The notes under the pieces are model-generated. The model was not told the DNA's origin. It saw only the letters and a program-made list of their open reading frames with translations, and searched no databases. Of a stretch of DNA of 64,000 bases, positions 33,904-42,789 are shown piece after piece. Positions within the stretch are counted from its first letter, which is position 1. The number at the start of each line of letters is the position of its first letter. The DNA is taken from contig JALHNO010000024.1 in assembly GCA_022843465.1 (NCBI GenBank), forward strand, positions 1 through 64,000. Direction: 5' to 3'. The position numbers and the translations under genes were made by a program. The DNA comes from Pseudomonadota bacterium (lineage in GTDB: Bacteria > Pseudomonadota > Gammaproteobacteria > Xanthomonadales > Ahniellaceae).

Positions 33904-34914
33904 TCAGAAGTAACCGCAGGTATCCACGTAGGCGCCACCGTTCTGATGCACACTGCCAGTCGAGTCGATCTGCACGTCGACGCCGAGGCCAACACCCTTG
34001 GCGGTGGCGTTGAACTTGGCGCCGAGCACGAACCGGTGCGAGCAGCCGGTCTTGCCGATGTACTTGCCGCTACGACCCGAGGTGCCCTGGGCATGGGCGA
34101 AGTCGCATTGCACGCTGTTCGGGAAGATGATGCTGGCCGAGGAGTTGTTGCTGTAGCCATAGGGGGCCGGATAGCAGGACGTGTTGCAACGCAGGCCGGC
34201 CTGGGCGCTGCCGATGTTCTTGTGACCGATCTCGATGCCATAAATATTTCTCAGCGATACCCGGTAGGAGCCCCAGGTGATCTGCGCGGCCTTCCAGGTC
34301 GGGTGGCTGGCGAGGCCGCAGGTGCCGGCCTTCTCCAGTCCTTGCGCCGAAGCCAGCTCGCCGCGCACGGTTGGTGCCCAGCCCTGGGCACGGCGCTCAC
34401 GCTGGCCATTGATCAGCGAGTCCAGGAACTCGATGCTCGGATCAAACACCGTGCAATGACCCTGATCGGCCCAGCAGAACTCGGCTGCCGTGTGCGTGCG
34501 CTGGTCCTTGCCCATGGTGACCTGGACCTCGAGTTGCCGGAAGTTGCCCTTTTCGAGCGGAAAGCCGGCCTCGGCAAAACCATTCACTTCGGCATCGAGA
34601 CCTTCCAGATAAAGGCTCTTCATATTGGCATCGTCGAATTTCGCCGAATCGATCTCCAATGCATTGCTGACGGTAGTCAGCGTGTAGGTCGGCGTACCCG
34701 TCAGCGCGACCAGCTTGTAGCCGGCCAGATCCTGCACCGCCCCCGAGCGCAGGGTCTGAATATTGAACTTGACCTGGCCCTTGCTGGCCGCCTCGAAATC
34801 CGAATACAGCGACTCGGCGTAGCCAGACTCGGCCGCCTGAGCCGAACCCACGGCTGCCAGACCCAGGGCCAGAGCCAGACGCTGCAGCGTGTTGTAACGT
34901 GAAATATGAGTCAT
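33904..34914 (-). CDS. Exported protein of unknown function
   Basis: A 336-aa protein with a clear signal peptide (MTHISRYNTLQRLALALGLA.., cleavage near AQA, residue 27) and GGGAG 9 nt upstream of its ATG. The mature part begins ESGYAESLYSDFEAASKGQV. It has a cysteine-rich C-terminal third (AGLRCNTSCYPAPYGY, SVQCDFAHAQGT, GKTGCSHRFVLG, YVDTCGYF) that could form disulfides. No known domain is recognised. The upstream ORF extension to 35235 translates REP-like repeats and is not coding. Confidence 0.72.
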   Translation of the reverse strand: MTHISRYNTLQRLALALGLAAVGSAQAAESGYAESLYSDFEAASKGQVKFNIQTLRSGAVQDLAGYKLVALTGTPTYTLTTVSNALEIDSAKFDDANMKSLYLEGLDAEVNGFAEAGFPLEKGNFRQLEVQVTMGKDQRTHTAAEFCWADQGHCTVFDPSIEFLDSLINGQRERRAQGWAPTVRGELASAQGLEKAGTCGLASHPTWKAAQITWGSYRVSLRNIYGIEIGHKNIGSAQAGLRCNTSCYPAPYGYSNNSSASIIFPNSVQCDFAHAQGTSGRSGKYIGKTGCSHRFVLGAKFNATAKGVGLGVDVQIDSTGSVHQNGGAYVDTCGYF

Positions 34915-35093
34915 TGCCAATCTCCCAATGCAATATGCTGATTGTTCGCCGCAACGATGTGCCGCCGCGACGTGCCTCCCCGTAACGACGCCTGTTGAGC
35001 CGACGCCGTGCAATCGAGGCTTGCAGTACTTGCGGGAATGCGCTTTCCGGGCGCATGCGATCTTGCTTCCAAACACGTTCCAAACCGCCCCGA

Positions 35094-35296
35094 AAATGGT
35101 GCCAGGGACAATTGACGCGCGAAGCTCGGCGAGGGAGAAATGGTGCCAGGGACAATTGTCGCGCGAAGCTTGGCGAGGGGGCCCTGGCCCGCCCCGGCAA
35201 GAGCGCCCGACTGAGCGCGGTGGCCCTGGGTTCATGGCGGGCTGGATTGCGAAAATGGTGCCGGGGACAATTAAGGAACGGGTGCCAGGGACAATT
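35094..35296. repeat. Four REP-like elements upstream of the 33904 gene
   Basis: Plus-orientation copies at 35094-35113, 35138-35157, 35253-35272 (one A to G difference) and a truncated copy at 35281-35296. The phrase CGCGAAGCT[CT]GGCGAGGG is also duplicated nearby. About 500 nt (34915-35409) hold no gene. Confidence 0.8.
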
Positions 35297-35409
35297 AGCG
35301 GGCAAGGCTTGGTGCCGACATCCCGGTCCCGCCCGGGAATGGGCGCCCGAGCGGGCGCGCTGTCCCTGAGTTCATGGCGGGCTCGACCGTCAGGCGCAGC
35401 GCCAGCGGC

Positions 35410-36768
35410 TCAGTCCGTCTGCGGCAGCAAGCGGGGATCGTCGAGCCGCAAGCGATACATCACCTGGTTGTACTGGTAGCGCGGAGTCTTCTCGGTCGCG
35501 TCGCTGAAGGCATCGGTGTAGGTGCCCTCCAGGTAGATCACGCGGCCGCCTTCCTGGTTGAAAAACGCGTGCGTCGCCACGTTGTAGAAATTGTACTGGT
35601 CGTGGTGGATGATCTTTACTGCTTCGCTGTACGGCCCTTCGGGCTGTGTGGCCTCGGCGTAGTAGACAGCGCCGGTATCCTCGAGCAGCAGGATCCAGCG
35701 TTGACGATATTCGTTCCAGACCACACAGGAAGGCCGCCCGGCATGGGACGGCAACTGGACTTCGCGCTGCTGCCACTGGGCTGGGTCCTGAATTGCCATC
35801 CAGTCGTTGCGCACGCGCAATGATGGATAGAAATACCAATAGCCAGCATGCAGGAAAGGGTGCGCGGAGCGGTGATCCTTCGTGCAGGGCATCTGCACCC
35901 AGGGCTTGAACAGGCGGGCGTGGTCGTCAAACAGCGCCAGCCCGCATTCGTCGGGAAACGTGAGTCCGTCCTGCCGCGTGTAGGTCGCGGCGAGGCGCTC
36001 TTCGCCCTCCGGGTCCTGCAGCGTGATCAGCCCTTCGATCCAGACCAGACCCTCGCCCTGCAGGGGCAGCATTTCCTTGGCGCGCCCCTGTTGGTCGACA
36101 AAGTAGTCGTAATTCACTGCCGCCGCCGGGTCATCGCTGAGGTCGCTGGTGGCGGCGGCGACGCTGAAGTTCCAGTACGCCGGGCCGACCGTGTCTCCCC
36201 AGATCCAGAAGATCTTTCCGCGATAGAGGGCAGCGGAGACCGTGTCCTGTCCCAGTACCTGGGCCGTGAGCGCGCGTGCATTCGTTGGCACCGGCAATCC
36301 GGCTCTCATGCTGTCGCGATAGATGCCTTCGCCGGTAAGGCGATACAGCCGTTCGGCGATCATCGTGCGACGGACGCGCAACTCCCGGGTCTTGCCAGGC
36401 TCGAACCTCACCATCGTACCGCGCCCCATCGGGGCTTCCTCCGGAAACTCGTAGCCGTGGCTGCGAATGCCGAGGAAGACTTCATGCAGGTCGAGCGCTG
36501 GCTCATCGAGCGCGGCGACGCCGGCGCTATCGGTCCAGTATTTCACCTCATTGGGCAACTTCAGTTCGACCAGCGGAACCCCGCGGCCGGTGTCGGCATC
36601 GACCACACGCACCACGAAGTATCTGGCGCTCGGGCCGCTGGCGCAGGAACATAGCAAGCTCGCTGCCAGGACAGCCGCCACGAACAGGAAATGGTGCCAG
36701 GGACAATTTCCAGTCGGCCGATTGGTGACCCGGTGCCGCTCCGGCTGCGACTGACGACCAAGCGTCAT
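35410..36768 (-). CDS. Lipoprotein of unknown function; REP-like repeat inside its N-terminal coding sequence
   Basis: A 452-aa protein. The likely ATG (36768) begins an unusually long leader, then a hydrophobic stretch (FLFVAAVLAASLLCSC) with a lipobox-like end at the second Cys. An intact REP-like element (36689-36708) is translated here as the peptide NCPWHHF just before the hydrophobic stretch. The mature part begins with a short Ig-like segment (YFVVRVVDADTGRGVPLVEL) and continues with a beta-propeller-like region rich in aromatic residues (FWIWGDTVGPAYWNF, WYFYPSLRVRNDW). The family is not recognised. A start closer to the hydrophobic core (a GTG) is possible. Confidence 0.65.
   Translation of the reverse strand: MTLGRQSQPERHRVTNRPTGNCPWHHFLFVAAVLAASLLCSCASGPSARYFVVRVVDADTGRGVPLVELKLPNEVKYWTDSAGVAALDEPALDLHEVFLGIRSHGYEFPEEAPMGRGTMVRFEPGKTRELRVRRTMIAERLYRLTGEGIYRDSMRAGLPVPTNARALTAQVLGQDTVSAALYRGKIFWIWGDTVGPAYWNFSVAAATSDLSDDPAAAVNYDYFVDQQGRAKEMLPLQGEGLVWIEGLITLQDPEGEERLAATYTRQDGLTFPDECGLALFDDHARLFKPWVQMPCTKDHRSAHPFLHAGYWYFYPSLRVRNDWMAIQDPAQWQQREVQLPSHAGRPSCVVWNEYRQRWILLLEDTGAVYYAEATQPEGPYSEAVKIIHHDQYNFYNVATHAFFNQEGGRVIYLEGTYTDAFSDATEKTPRYQYNQVMYRLRLDDPRLLPQTD
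36689..36708. repeat. REP-like 20-mer inside a coding region
   Basis: Intact AAATGGTGCCAGGGACAATT on the plus strand, read on the minus strand as Asn-Cys-Pro-Trp-His-His-Phe in the N-terminus of the lipoprotein. Confidence 0.85.
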
Positions 36769-36847
36769 GCAAGACGTCGATTTACCGATCGCCCCATCTG
36801 ATGGGCACTGTGGGCGGCTGGTCATCCGGCAGTCCTGGCGCAGAAAC

Positions 36848-38209
36848 CTATTCGAACCCGTTCGCAAACAGCGGCAACGGCACAAAATCGCGTACCCAGA
36901 CATCGGCCACGCCATTGCTGTCAGCCGGGTCGAGGTTGGTCGAAGAGGTGCGGAACACGTAGCAGTTGAAACTGCCGCAGTGCGAGTAGCCGAAACTGTC
37001 GCGGTCACCCTGGACGCCACCGGTTCCCAGGGTCAGCAGGCTGTTGCTGCCGGTCTGGCGGTCGTGCAGGAACATGTCGGCGATAGAGCCGTTGCCATCG
37101 ACGGCGACCAGGTTGCTGGCAAAGGAACTGAAATAGACGTAGCGCGGATCCGGCGCGAAGCGCGAAATGCCCGAACCCGAATTCGCCTGCACCCCACCTG
37201 GCCCAACGCTGATACGTACCGTTGTATTCGCCACGCGATCGTAGACGAAGAGGTCGTCCTGGGCATTGGTGTCCCCAGCGACGAGATTGCTGGCGCTGGA
37301 GGTAAAGGCGACATAGCGTACATCGCTGGACAGCGCGGCGGCCAGGCTGTCGCCATTGGTCGGGGCGCCGCCGAGCCCGGTCGAGATCCGGACCGTGGTG
37401 CCGAGCTGGCGATCGCGCAAGTAGATGTCGAAAGCCGCGTTGCTGTCGGGGGCAACCAGGTTGCTGGCCAGGCTGTCGAACACTACGTAACGGCCATCGC
37501 CGGAGACGAACGGGAAGCGGCTTGCCGCATTGGCCTCGGCGCCGCCGGTCGCCACGCTGACGCGCTCACTGCTACCGGTTTCCAGGTCATGAACGAATAC
37601 GTCCTGCGTGCCATTGAGGTCATTTGCGACCAGGTTGCTCGCCGCCGAGACGAAGCTCAGATAGCGGCCGTCGTCGGAGAACACTCCGGGAATGAAGTTG
37701 CCATTCGGCTCACTGCCACCCAGGCCCATCACCCGGGTCATCATGCCGGTCTGCATGTCGCGGAAGAACAGGTCGATGGTGCCATTGCCATCGCCGGTGA
37801 CGAGGTTGCTGGCGTCCGAGGTGATGGCGACGATGCGCCCGTCGCGGCTGATCTCGCTGCCATAGCTGGCGTTGTTGGCCTGGGTGCCGAGACTCGAGAC
37901 GCTGATGCGGGTAGTGGTGCCGGTCTGGCGATCGCGCAGAAAGATGTCATGCACATTATTGCTGTCGCCGGCGACCAGATTGCTGGCGAGCGACTGGAAC
38001 ACCACGTAGCGGCCGTCCGCGGAGATGCTGCCGCCATCGCTGCCGTTGTTTGCCAGTGCACCGGCGCTCGATACGCTGACGCGGGTCGTGGTCTGTGCCT
38101 GCGTCACCGCAGTCATCAGCACCAGCAGCAAGGCCGCCAGTGCGGCCGGGATCGCCTGGTCGCGAGCGCCGGAATGCGACGCGCTCCGAAGAAAACCGTC
38201 ACTCTGCAT
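36848..38209 (-). CDS. Exported PD40/WD40-like beta-propeller protein ending in NGFE
   Basis: A 453-aa protein. The start is fixed by AGGAGG 6 nt upstream of the ATG at 38209; the GTG at 38215 would have no spacing. A signal peptide (cleavage near TQA, residue 39) precedes about seven repeats of ~55 residues with ISADGRYVVFQSLASNLV, DIFLRDRQTGTTTRISVSS and related lines, a TolB/PD40 propeller pattern. It ends LPLFANGFE. Probably a secreted or periplasmic propeller; no activity is evident. Confidence 0.85.
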   Translation of the reverse strand: MQSDGFLRSASHSGARDQAIPAALAALLLVLMTAVTQAQTTTRVSVSSAGALANNGSDGGSISADGRYVVFQSLASNLVAGDSNNVHDIFLRDRQTGTTTRISVSSLGTQANNASYGSEISRDGRIVAITSDASNLVTGDGNGTIDLFFRDMQTGMMTRVMGLGGSEPNGNFIPGVFSDDGRYLSFVSAASNLVANDLNGTQDVFVHDLETGSSERVSVATGGAEANAASRFPFVSGDGRYVVFDSLASNLVAPDSNAAFDIYLRDRQLGTTVRISTGLGGAPTNGDSLAAALSSDVRYVAFTSSASNLVAGDTNAQDDLFVYDRVANTTVRISVGPGGVQANSGSGISRFAPDPRYVYFSSFASNLVAVDGNGSIADMFLHDRQTGSNSLLTLGTGGVQGDRDSFGYSHCGSFNCYVFRTSSTNLDPADSNGVADVWVRDFVPLPLFANGFE

Positions 38210-38447
38210 CGGCACCTCCTGGCGACTGCCGCAGCCGCGCCGGCAACTGTCCGGCAGTGTAGTGTCGATGGGGCGGTAGTAGACAAGCTGGCTTGAACTC
38301 CGCTACGGCGGACGCTGTGGCACGCTGACCAGACAGGCAAGGCGGCTTCGGCAGCAGGACCAGAACAAGCGGGGCACCGCGGGTGACCCTGGGTCAGGGG
38401 CGACAATCGGCATGTTCGTTGCAGGTTCGCAATCCGCTACCAGTTGG

Positions 38448-38472
38448 CGGAGGCGTCACGATGACGCCTCCG
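38448..38472. terminator. Strong 11-bp hairpin between the PD40 and PLA2-like genes
   Basis: CGGAGGCGTCA and TGACGCCTCCG are perfectly complementary with a 3-nt CGA loop. No U-tract follows on either strand. It lies 140 nt downstream of the PLA2-like gene's stop and could limit read-through. The rest of 38210-38612 shows no gene. Confidence 0.5.
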
Positions 38473-38612
38473 AAGGACTCCCAGGGAACCCCTTGATCGC
38501 TGCAAGCCGCAATAGCCCCCTGAGGTAGGGGGCGACAGACCGCAAATTTTTCGAGTTTTGACAAACAGCAAACTGGCCAGTGAGTCGTTGCGATGACCAG
38601 TCCAGCGACTCT

Positions 38613-39713
38613 CTAGTTGTTGCAGCCGAGAAAGCAGGTATTGGGCAGCAACAGATAATCATCGGAAGCATCGTTGAACTCGTCGCTGCAGGCGCCCAAC
38701 TGCGAGTTGTGGGCCTGATTGCAGACATCATGCTCCAGACAATCCTGGCCCCAGGCACCATAGCCCGAAGGCAGTACGCCCATCGTGCAACCGGGTCCGC
38801 AGCGGCCCTTGCAGTTGCTGGTTGCGCAGCCGTAGCCGTGGGTTTCACTGATATAGCCGTGGCTGGGACAGAAATCGTGACTGGCGGTGCGGGTCGCGGT
38901 TTTCCTGCGGTCGCAGACATCCTTGGAATTTTTCAGATTGGTCAACGTACTGCCGCCGCCATTGGTGCAGGCCTTCATGAGGAAATCATTGAGCACCGGC
39001 TGATCGTCAAACGCGCCGGGGTCGATCGTGCTGCCATCAGAAAACTTGGAAACGCGATCCTCGCTGATCACGACTGGCGCCCGCAGTGACACCGTCCGTT
39101 CACCGTCGAAGCGATAACCGTATGGCACTTCGGCGTACATCTCGGTGAGTTTCCAGAGGCGCAGTTCGGTTGCCGAGAGCTTGTTGGGATCGCGATGATG
39201 GAGGAACAGCTGGCGCTGGACTTCGGCGGCGAAGGTCTGCAGCAGTGCCTGGTGCCTGCGTTCGATGGTCAGCCCGGTGGCCTGACGAATCTGGACGCTC
39301 TGGCTTGCCTCGCTGAACTCGATATCGATCGGCGCTCCGTCCAGATCGATCACGATGCGGGTGACCGCCGGTGCCGCGAGGCCCGCCACCTTCTGCCCGC
39401 CAGCGGTCAATCCGACCGCGCGGAAGCGGACCACCCCGGCGCTGGACTCAACCGATCCGGCGAAATCCTGGGCGTCACGTCGCTCGAAGGTCAGCAGACC
39501 GCTCTCGGGCGTCAGGGCTTTTTCGAGGTCTGCATCGGCGATCGACCCGTGCTCCGGATGCAGCGCCGAGTTCCAGTCCGCCCGGGTCTCCGCGAACGCC
39601 CTACTCCCCCACATGGCGCAGCAGATCGCGGCCAGCAGCGCGGCCCGCCTGAAGGCCGAATGCCCGGTTCCCTTGCCAGCTTCCCCTTGATCGACACACG
39701 TGTTCAGTCTCAT
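38613..39713 (-). CDS. Secreted cysteine-rich phospholipase A2-like protein
   Basis: A 366-aa protein starting at 39713, with GGGGAG 9 nt upstream. It has a signal peptide (AALLAAICCAMWGSRAFA). The C-terminal ~100 residues are rich in Cys and contain HGYGCATSNCKGRCGPGC, resembling a Ca-binding loop, then DCLEHDVCNQAH, which matches the C-x-x-H-D-x-C active site of secreted phospholipase A2. SDEFNDASDDYLLL follows, with Asp residues suited to the catalytic pair. The N-terminal ~230 residues have no known domain. The PLA2 assignment rests on the motif and remains to be proven. Confidence 0.6.
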   Translation of the reverse strand: MRLNTCVDQGEAGKGTGHSAFRRAALLAAICCAMWGSRAFAETRADWNSALHPEHGSIADADLEKALTPESGLLTFERRDAQDFAGSVESSAGVVRFRAVGLTAGGQKVAGLAAPAVTRIVIDLDGAPIDIEFSEASQSVQIRQATGLTIERRHQALLQTFAAEVQRQLFLHHRDPNKLSATELRLWKLTEMYAEVPYGYRFDGERTVSLRAPVVISEDRVSKFSDGSTIDPGAFDDQPVLNDFLMKACTNGGGSTLTNLKNSKDVCDRRKTATRTASHDFCPSHGYISETHGYGCATSNCKGRCGPGCTMGVLPSGYGAWGQDCLEHDVCNQAHNSQLGACSDEFNDASDDYLLLPNTCFLGCNN

Positions 39714-40121
39714 TGCAGTGAACTCCCCGGTGATACGACAACGGCTGCGACGCGGCGTGCGTCGTGGGTCCGATGCTAGTGGGCTGAACCGGGCCCGGCA
39801 TTGTGCGCGGGTTCCAAAGCCATTCCGATCTGATTCCAAAACCGCAGCCAGGGAAAACTGGCCTGCACTGGAGTCTTTCTCCCGCGCCGGAAGCGCTCGT
39901 CAACCCGGCTCACGGCAAGGACGCGGCCCGACTGTCCGCGGTCCGTGATCCCAGGCTGGCGCGCACCTTTTCGCGAGGGAGCGTGTTCGTGTCCATACGA
40001 ATTGTCCCTGGCACCATTTCTTGAAATGGTGCCAGGGACAATTCTTGATGCCCAGCTTGCCGTGCAACGGCGGCTGTACTGCGGGCGCGCCGGCAAATTC
40101 AGTCGGGCACCGTCCCAAGGC
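39714..40121. other. Intergenic region with a perfect REP-like inverted pair
   Basis: About 400 nt without a gene, except for the inverted pair at 40000-40043. Confidence 0.5.
40000..40043. repeat. REP-like perfect inverted pair
   Basis: AATTGTCCCTGGCACCATTT (40000-40019), 4-nt spacer, AAATGGTGCCAGGGACAATT (40024-40043). The two are exact reverse complements and would form a 20-bp hairpin. Confidence 0.9.
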
Positions 40122-41311
40122 TCACTCGAAGCCGTGCTGGAACAGCACGCCACCCACAGTGAAATTCACCGAATCGGCGGTGCCGTTGAAGTGCTGTGCT
40201 TCGAATCGCCACAACCCTGGCATTGGGGATTCTCCGAGCCCTGCTGTGGTCTGTGCGATATTCCAGTTCCAGCAGGACGCGCTGTAGGCACCGGGACTGG
40301 TGAGCATCCAATCCGAATGCAGACTGCCATCCGGCCTGAACAGGCGGAGTGTCGTGACTTGAGCCTGTTCCTGGTCACTGGGGTACACCGCGGCCACAAT
40401 GGTTTCACCCACCAGAAAATCATGGTGTTCGTGGCGCGTCTCCTGGGTCGGGTTTGGACAACCGGAAACGAATTCCGGCACCGCGTTGTGGGTCAGCACG
40501 AGGTTGATCGGTGAATCCCGGTAGGGCCTGTGGTAGACCCAGTATGAAGGGCCGGCGCGACAACTGCCGCTTTGCGGGTCGCTGGAAGGCCCGGCCGGGC
40601 TGTCGTATTCGAAGTGCAGATGCGGATGCGTCGAGAAACCGGGACTGCCCACCAGCCCAAGGAACTCGCCGGCGATAACCATCTCACCGGCCTGCCTGGT
40701 GGAGAGCGACCCGTTTTCAGATGTCCGTACCAGGCACCGGAGCCATCGCCATGGCGGATGTAAAACATATTCCAATCGCCCTGCACAGCGCCTTGACAGC
40801 TGCGGTCCGGCTGGCCGCCGTTGCGCACGATCACCTGTCCCGCCTCGGCGGCGATCACTTCGATCACGGCCTGGTCCATCATCCACCAGGGGAATGGCCA
40901 TAGCGTGTAGTCGATGCCTTCGTGGCCATCGCAAGTGCGTCCACCACACTGGTAGTCGAGCGCCTGGCCAGCGGCGGAATCCAGCTCGACGTAATTGACC
41001 AGCTGAAAGAACCCCTGGCGCTGACCTTCCCAATGGGCGCGAGGACGCAGGGGAAAACCGGAAACGTCACCGTCGGCGTATTGGGCGTTCGTGCTGCGGC
41101 CGACAGCAGGCGTCGTTCGGCGCACAATTGTGCGAGGCCCCGTGCGAGATCGTGCCGCATCTGGTCGCGCTGCCACGGCGACATGATGTCTCCCGCCGGC
41201 AACGCCAGCGCGCCACCTCCGTCGGGCGCGCGCTCAGTCGGCAGCGACCGGGGCCGTCGACGGCGGCGTTGCCGCCAGCAAGGACAACATCAAAATGCAT
41301 GCGGCGGCCAT
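40122..41311 (-). pseudogene. M23-type metallopeptidase, disrupted by at least three frameshifts
   Basis: Reading in sequence gives one plausible secreted M23 (lysostaphin/LytM) peptidase across three frames. It starts at 41311 with a signal peptide (MAAACILMLSLLAATPPST) that hits a stop at 41234. It resumes in a second frame (SPWQRDQMRHDLARGLAQ), then a third frame with QLVNYVELD and the zinc motif HEGID. It then switches at an AAAA run near 40716 to a frame with HPHLHFEY (the HxH motif) and ends LFQHGFE. The switches occur at GACTGAG, a CCCC run (about 41055) and an AAAA run, each fixed by one base. It is a decayed gene or carries sequencing errors. The final QHGFE matches the NGFE family. 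Confidence 0.65.
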
Positions 41312-41510
41312 GGATTCCGCGCTAGACACGTGCGGTCAGCATGCGCGCTCAAGGACGGAAAGGAAAGGATGCAGTGAGCCCAGCAGGTGGCCGGAGACTC
41401 TGCAGAATCGGCAAGCCCGCCACTGCGATGGTCATCGGCGGCGAGAAAGCGCTCGCAAGCGCAGGCGGTGTCTCCACACCGCGGTCAGCGTCGGCAAGCA
41501 GATCAGGACG

Positions 41511-41792
41511 CTAGCTGAAAATGCCGACCGCGAGTTCAGCCCACACGGCGACCAGCAGGAACGCGATGACAAGAGCAGCCGCGATGCGTTGCATTCTGCG
41601 CGGCGCGCGGCGCGCGACCACGAGATAGCTCATCCCGGCACCAAAGAGCAGGGCACCGGCCAGCACAAAATCACCAGGCTTCCACGACACCTCGGCGGTG
41701 AACCGCATGGCCACGAGTGGAATCAACAACAGCAGCCCGACCGCCAGCGCGAGCCAGGCTGCAGACCTTCCGAGGGATGAATGCGTGAGCAT
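41511..41792 (-). CDS. Small membrane protein, unknown
   Basis: A 93-aa protein with three hydrophobic segments (AAWLALAVGLLLLIPLVAM, FVLAGALLFGAGMSYLVV, AAALVIAFLLVAVWAELAV). An RRAPRR-type charged turn lies between the last two. No known family. The ATG at 41792 is chosen over an upstream TTG (41804). Confidence 0.6.
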   Translation of the reverse strand: MLTHSSLGRSAAWLALAVGLLLLIPLVAMRFTAEVSWKPGDFVLAGALLFGAGMSYLVVARRAPRRMQRIAAALVIAFLLVAVWAELAVGIFS

Positions 41793-41802
41793 GGGCGTAG
41801 AC

Positions 41803-41946
41803 AAATAGTGTCAGCGACAAATGGTGTCAGGGACAATTACAGCCCCGAAGGCCTAACCGGTGCCGGTCGGGGCCCCACGCAAGGCGGGGTAAATGTCCCT
41901 GGCACCATTTTTCCTCAAAGCAGGATAAATGTCCCTGGCACCATTT
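41803..41946. repeat. REP-like cluster, partly degenerate
   Basis: Degenerate copies at 41803-41819 and 41819-41838 (plus orientation, T in place of C in the GCC block), and intact-core copies AAATGTCCCTGGCACCATTT at 41891-41910 and 41927-41946. The last ends 5 nt before the stop at 41952. Confidence 0.75.
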
Positions 41947-41951
41947 TCTTC

Positions 41952-42446
41952 TCAGGAGTTGGGACCCGGGGGAAGGGCCACGCGGCGGGGGCGGTTCTGT
42001 TCCAGGAAGCGGCGCGAATCCTCACTGGACTGGCGACGCTGGGCCACGGTCGCGCATTGCTTCACCGGACGATGACTGCCGACCGGGGTGACGCGCTCGC
42101 AGACCAGGCGATGGCCGTCGTTCTGGGTGAGGATGGCATTGGCGTGCTCCTGCGCATTGATCAGGCGCAGCCGATCGTGCTCGGCCAACTCATCGATCGA
42201 TGCGCGCCCTTCGAGAATCTTCTCCATCTCGCTGAGCTTGGTTTCCAGCAATGGGCGATCCTTGTCGGGGACGGTTTCCCAGCGCCCACCCGGCTCGATT
42301 TCCATACGAATCATCTCGATCAATTCGGGAAAATCGCTGGGCTTGGTCTTGGTGCCGAACACCGGCTTGGCGTCTTCGATCGTGGCTGCGAAGGTGCCCG
42401 CCGACACGGCAAACATTGCGAACATCAGAACTGCTTGCTTACGCAT
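41952..42446 (-). CDS. Exported protein of unknown function
   Basis: A 164-aa protein with AGGAG about 7 nt upstream of the ATG at 42446. A signal peptide (MRKQAVLMFAMFAVSAGTFA) precedes a soluble part ATIEDAKPVFGTKTKPSDFP that is helical (ELIEMIRMEIEPGG, PLLETKLSEMEKILEGRASI). The C-terminal ~35 residues are basic (QRRQSSEDSRRFLEQNRPRR). No family recognised. REP-like sequence follows its stop. Confidence 0.65.
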   Translation of the reverse strand: MRKQAVLMFAMFAVSAGTFAATIEDAKPVFGTKTKPSDFPELIEMIRMEIEPGGRWETVPDKDRPLLETKLSEMEKILEGRASIDELAEHDRLRLINAQEHANAILTQNDGHRLVCERVTPVGSHRPVKQCATVAQRRQSSEDSRRFLEQNRPRRVALPPGPNS

Positions 42447-42789
42447 ATGACAACTCCTGGAGGAATCGGACAGCCCCCCGATCATAGCCCAGCCCAATCC
42501 GCCAATGCGTGTCAAAAGTGCTCGAAAACAAGCGTGGAAACGCGATTTTCTAGCCGACAATACGCGTCACCGTCCAGCCATTAAGGCCCTGTTTAAAATT
42601 GCTGCGGTGCACCCTGAATTCTCCGGTGCGCGTGGAATGCATGCAGGCATCGGCGTCGGTACGACGCTCGTCGGCAGCCCCCGCAGCGCCGTGTCGGATA
42701 CATCGCTATCGGCGCCGGCAGGGTGCTGGCCAAACAAATGATCGCTGCGCGTCGTCGCGATGATGCGTTGATCGTCAGCTGCAGTTGAA
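42447..42789. other. Intergenic gap with no recognised feature
   Basis: About 340 nt. Short ORFs on both strands look like shadows. Confidence 0.4.
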
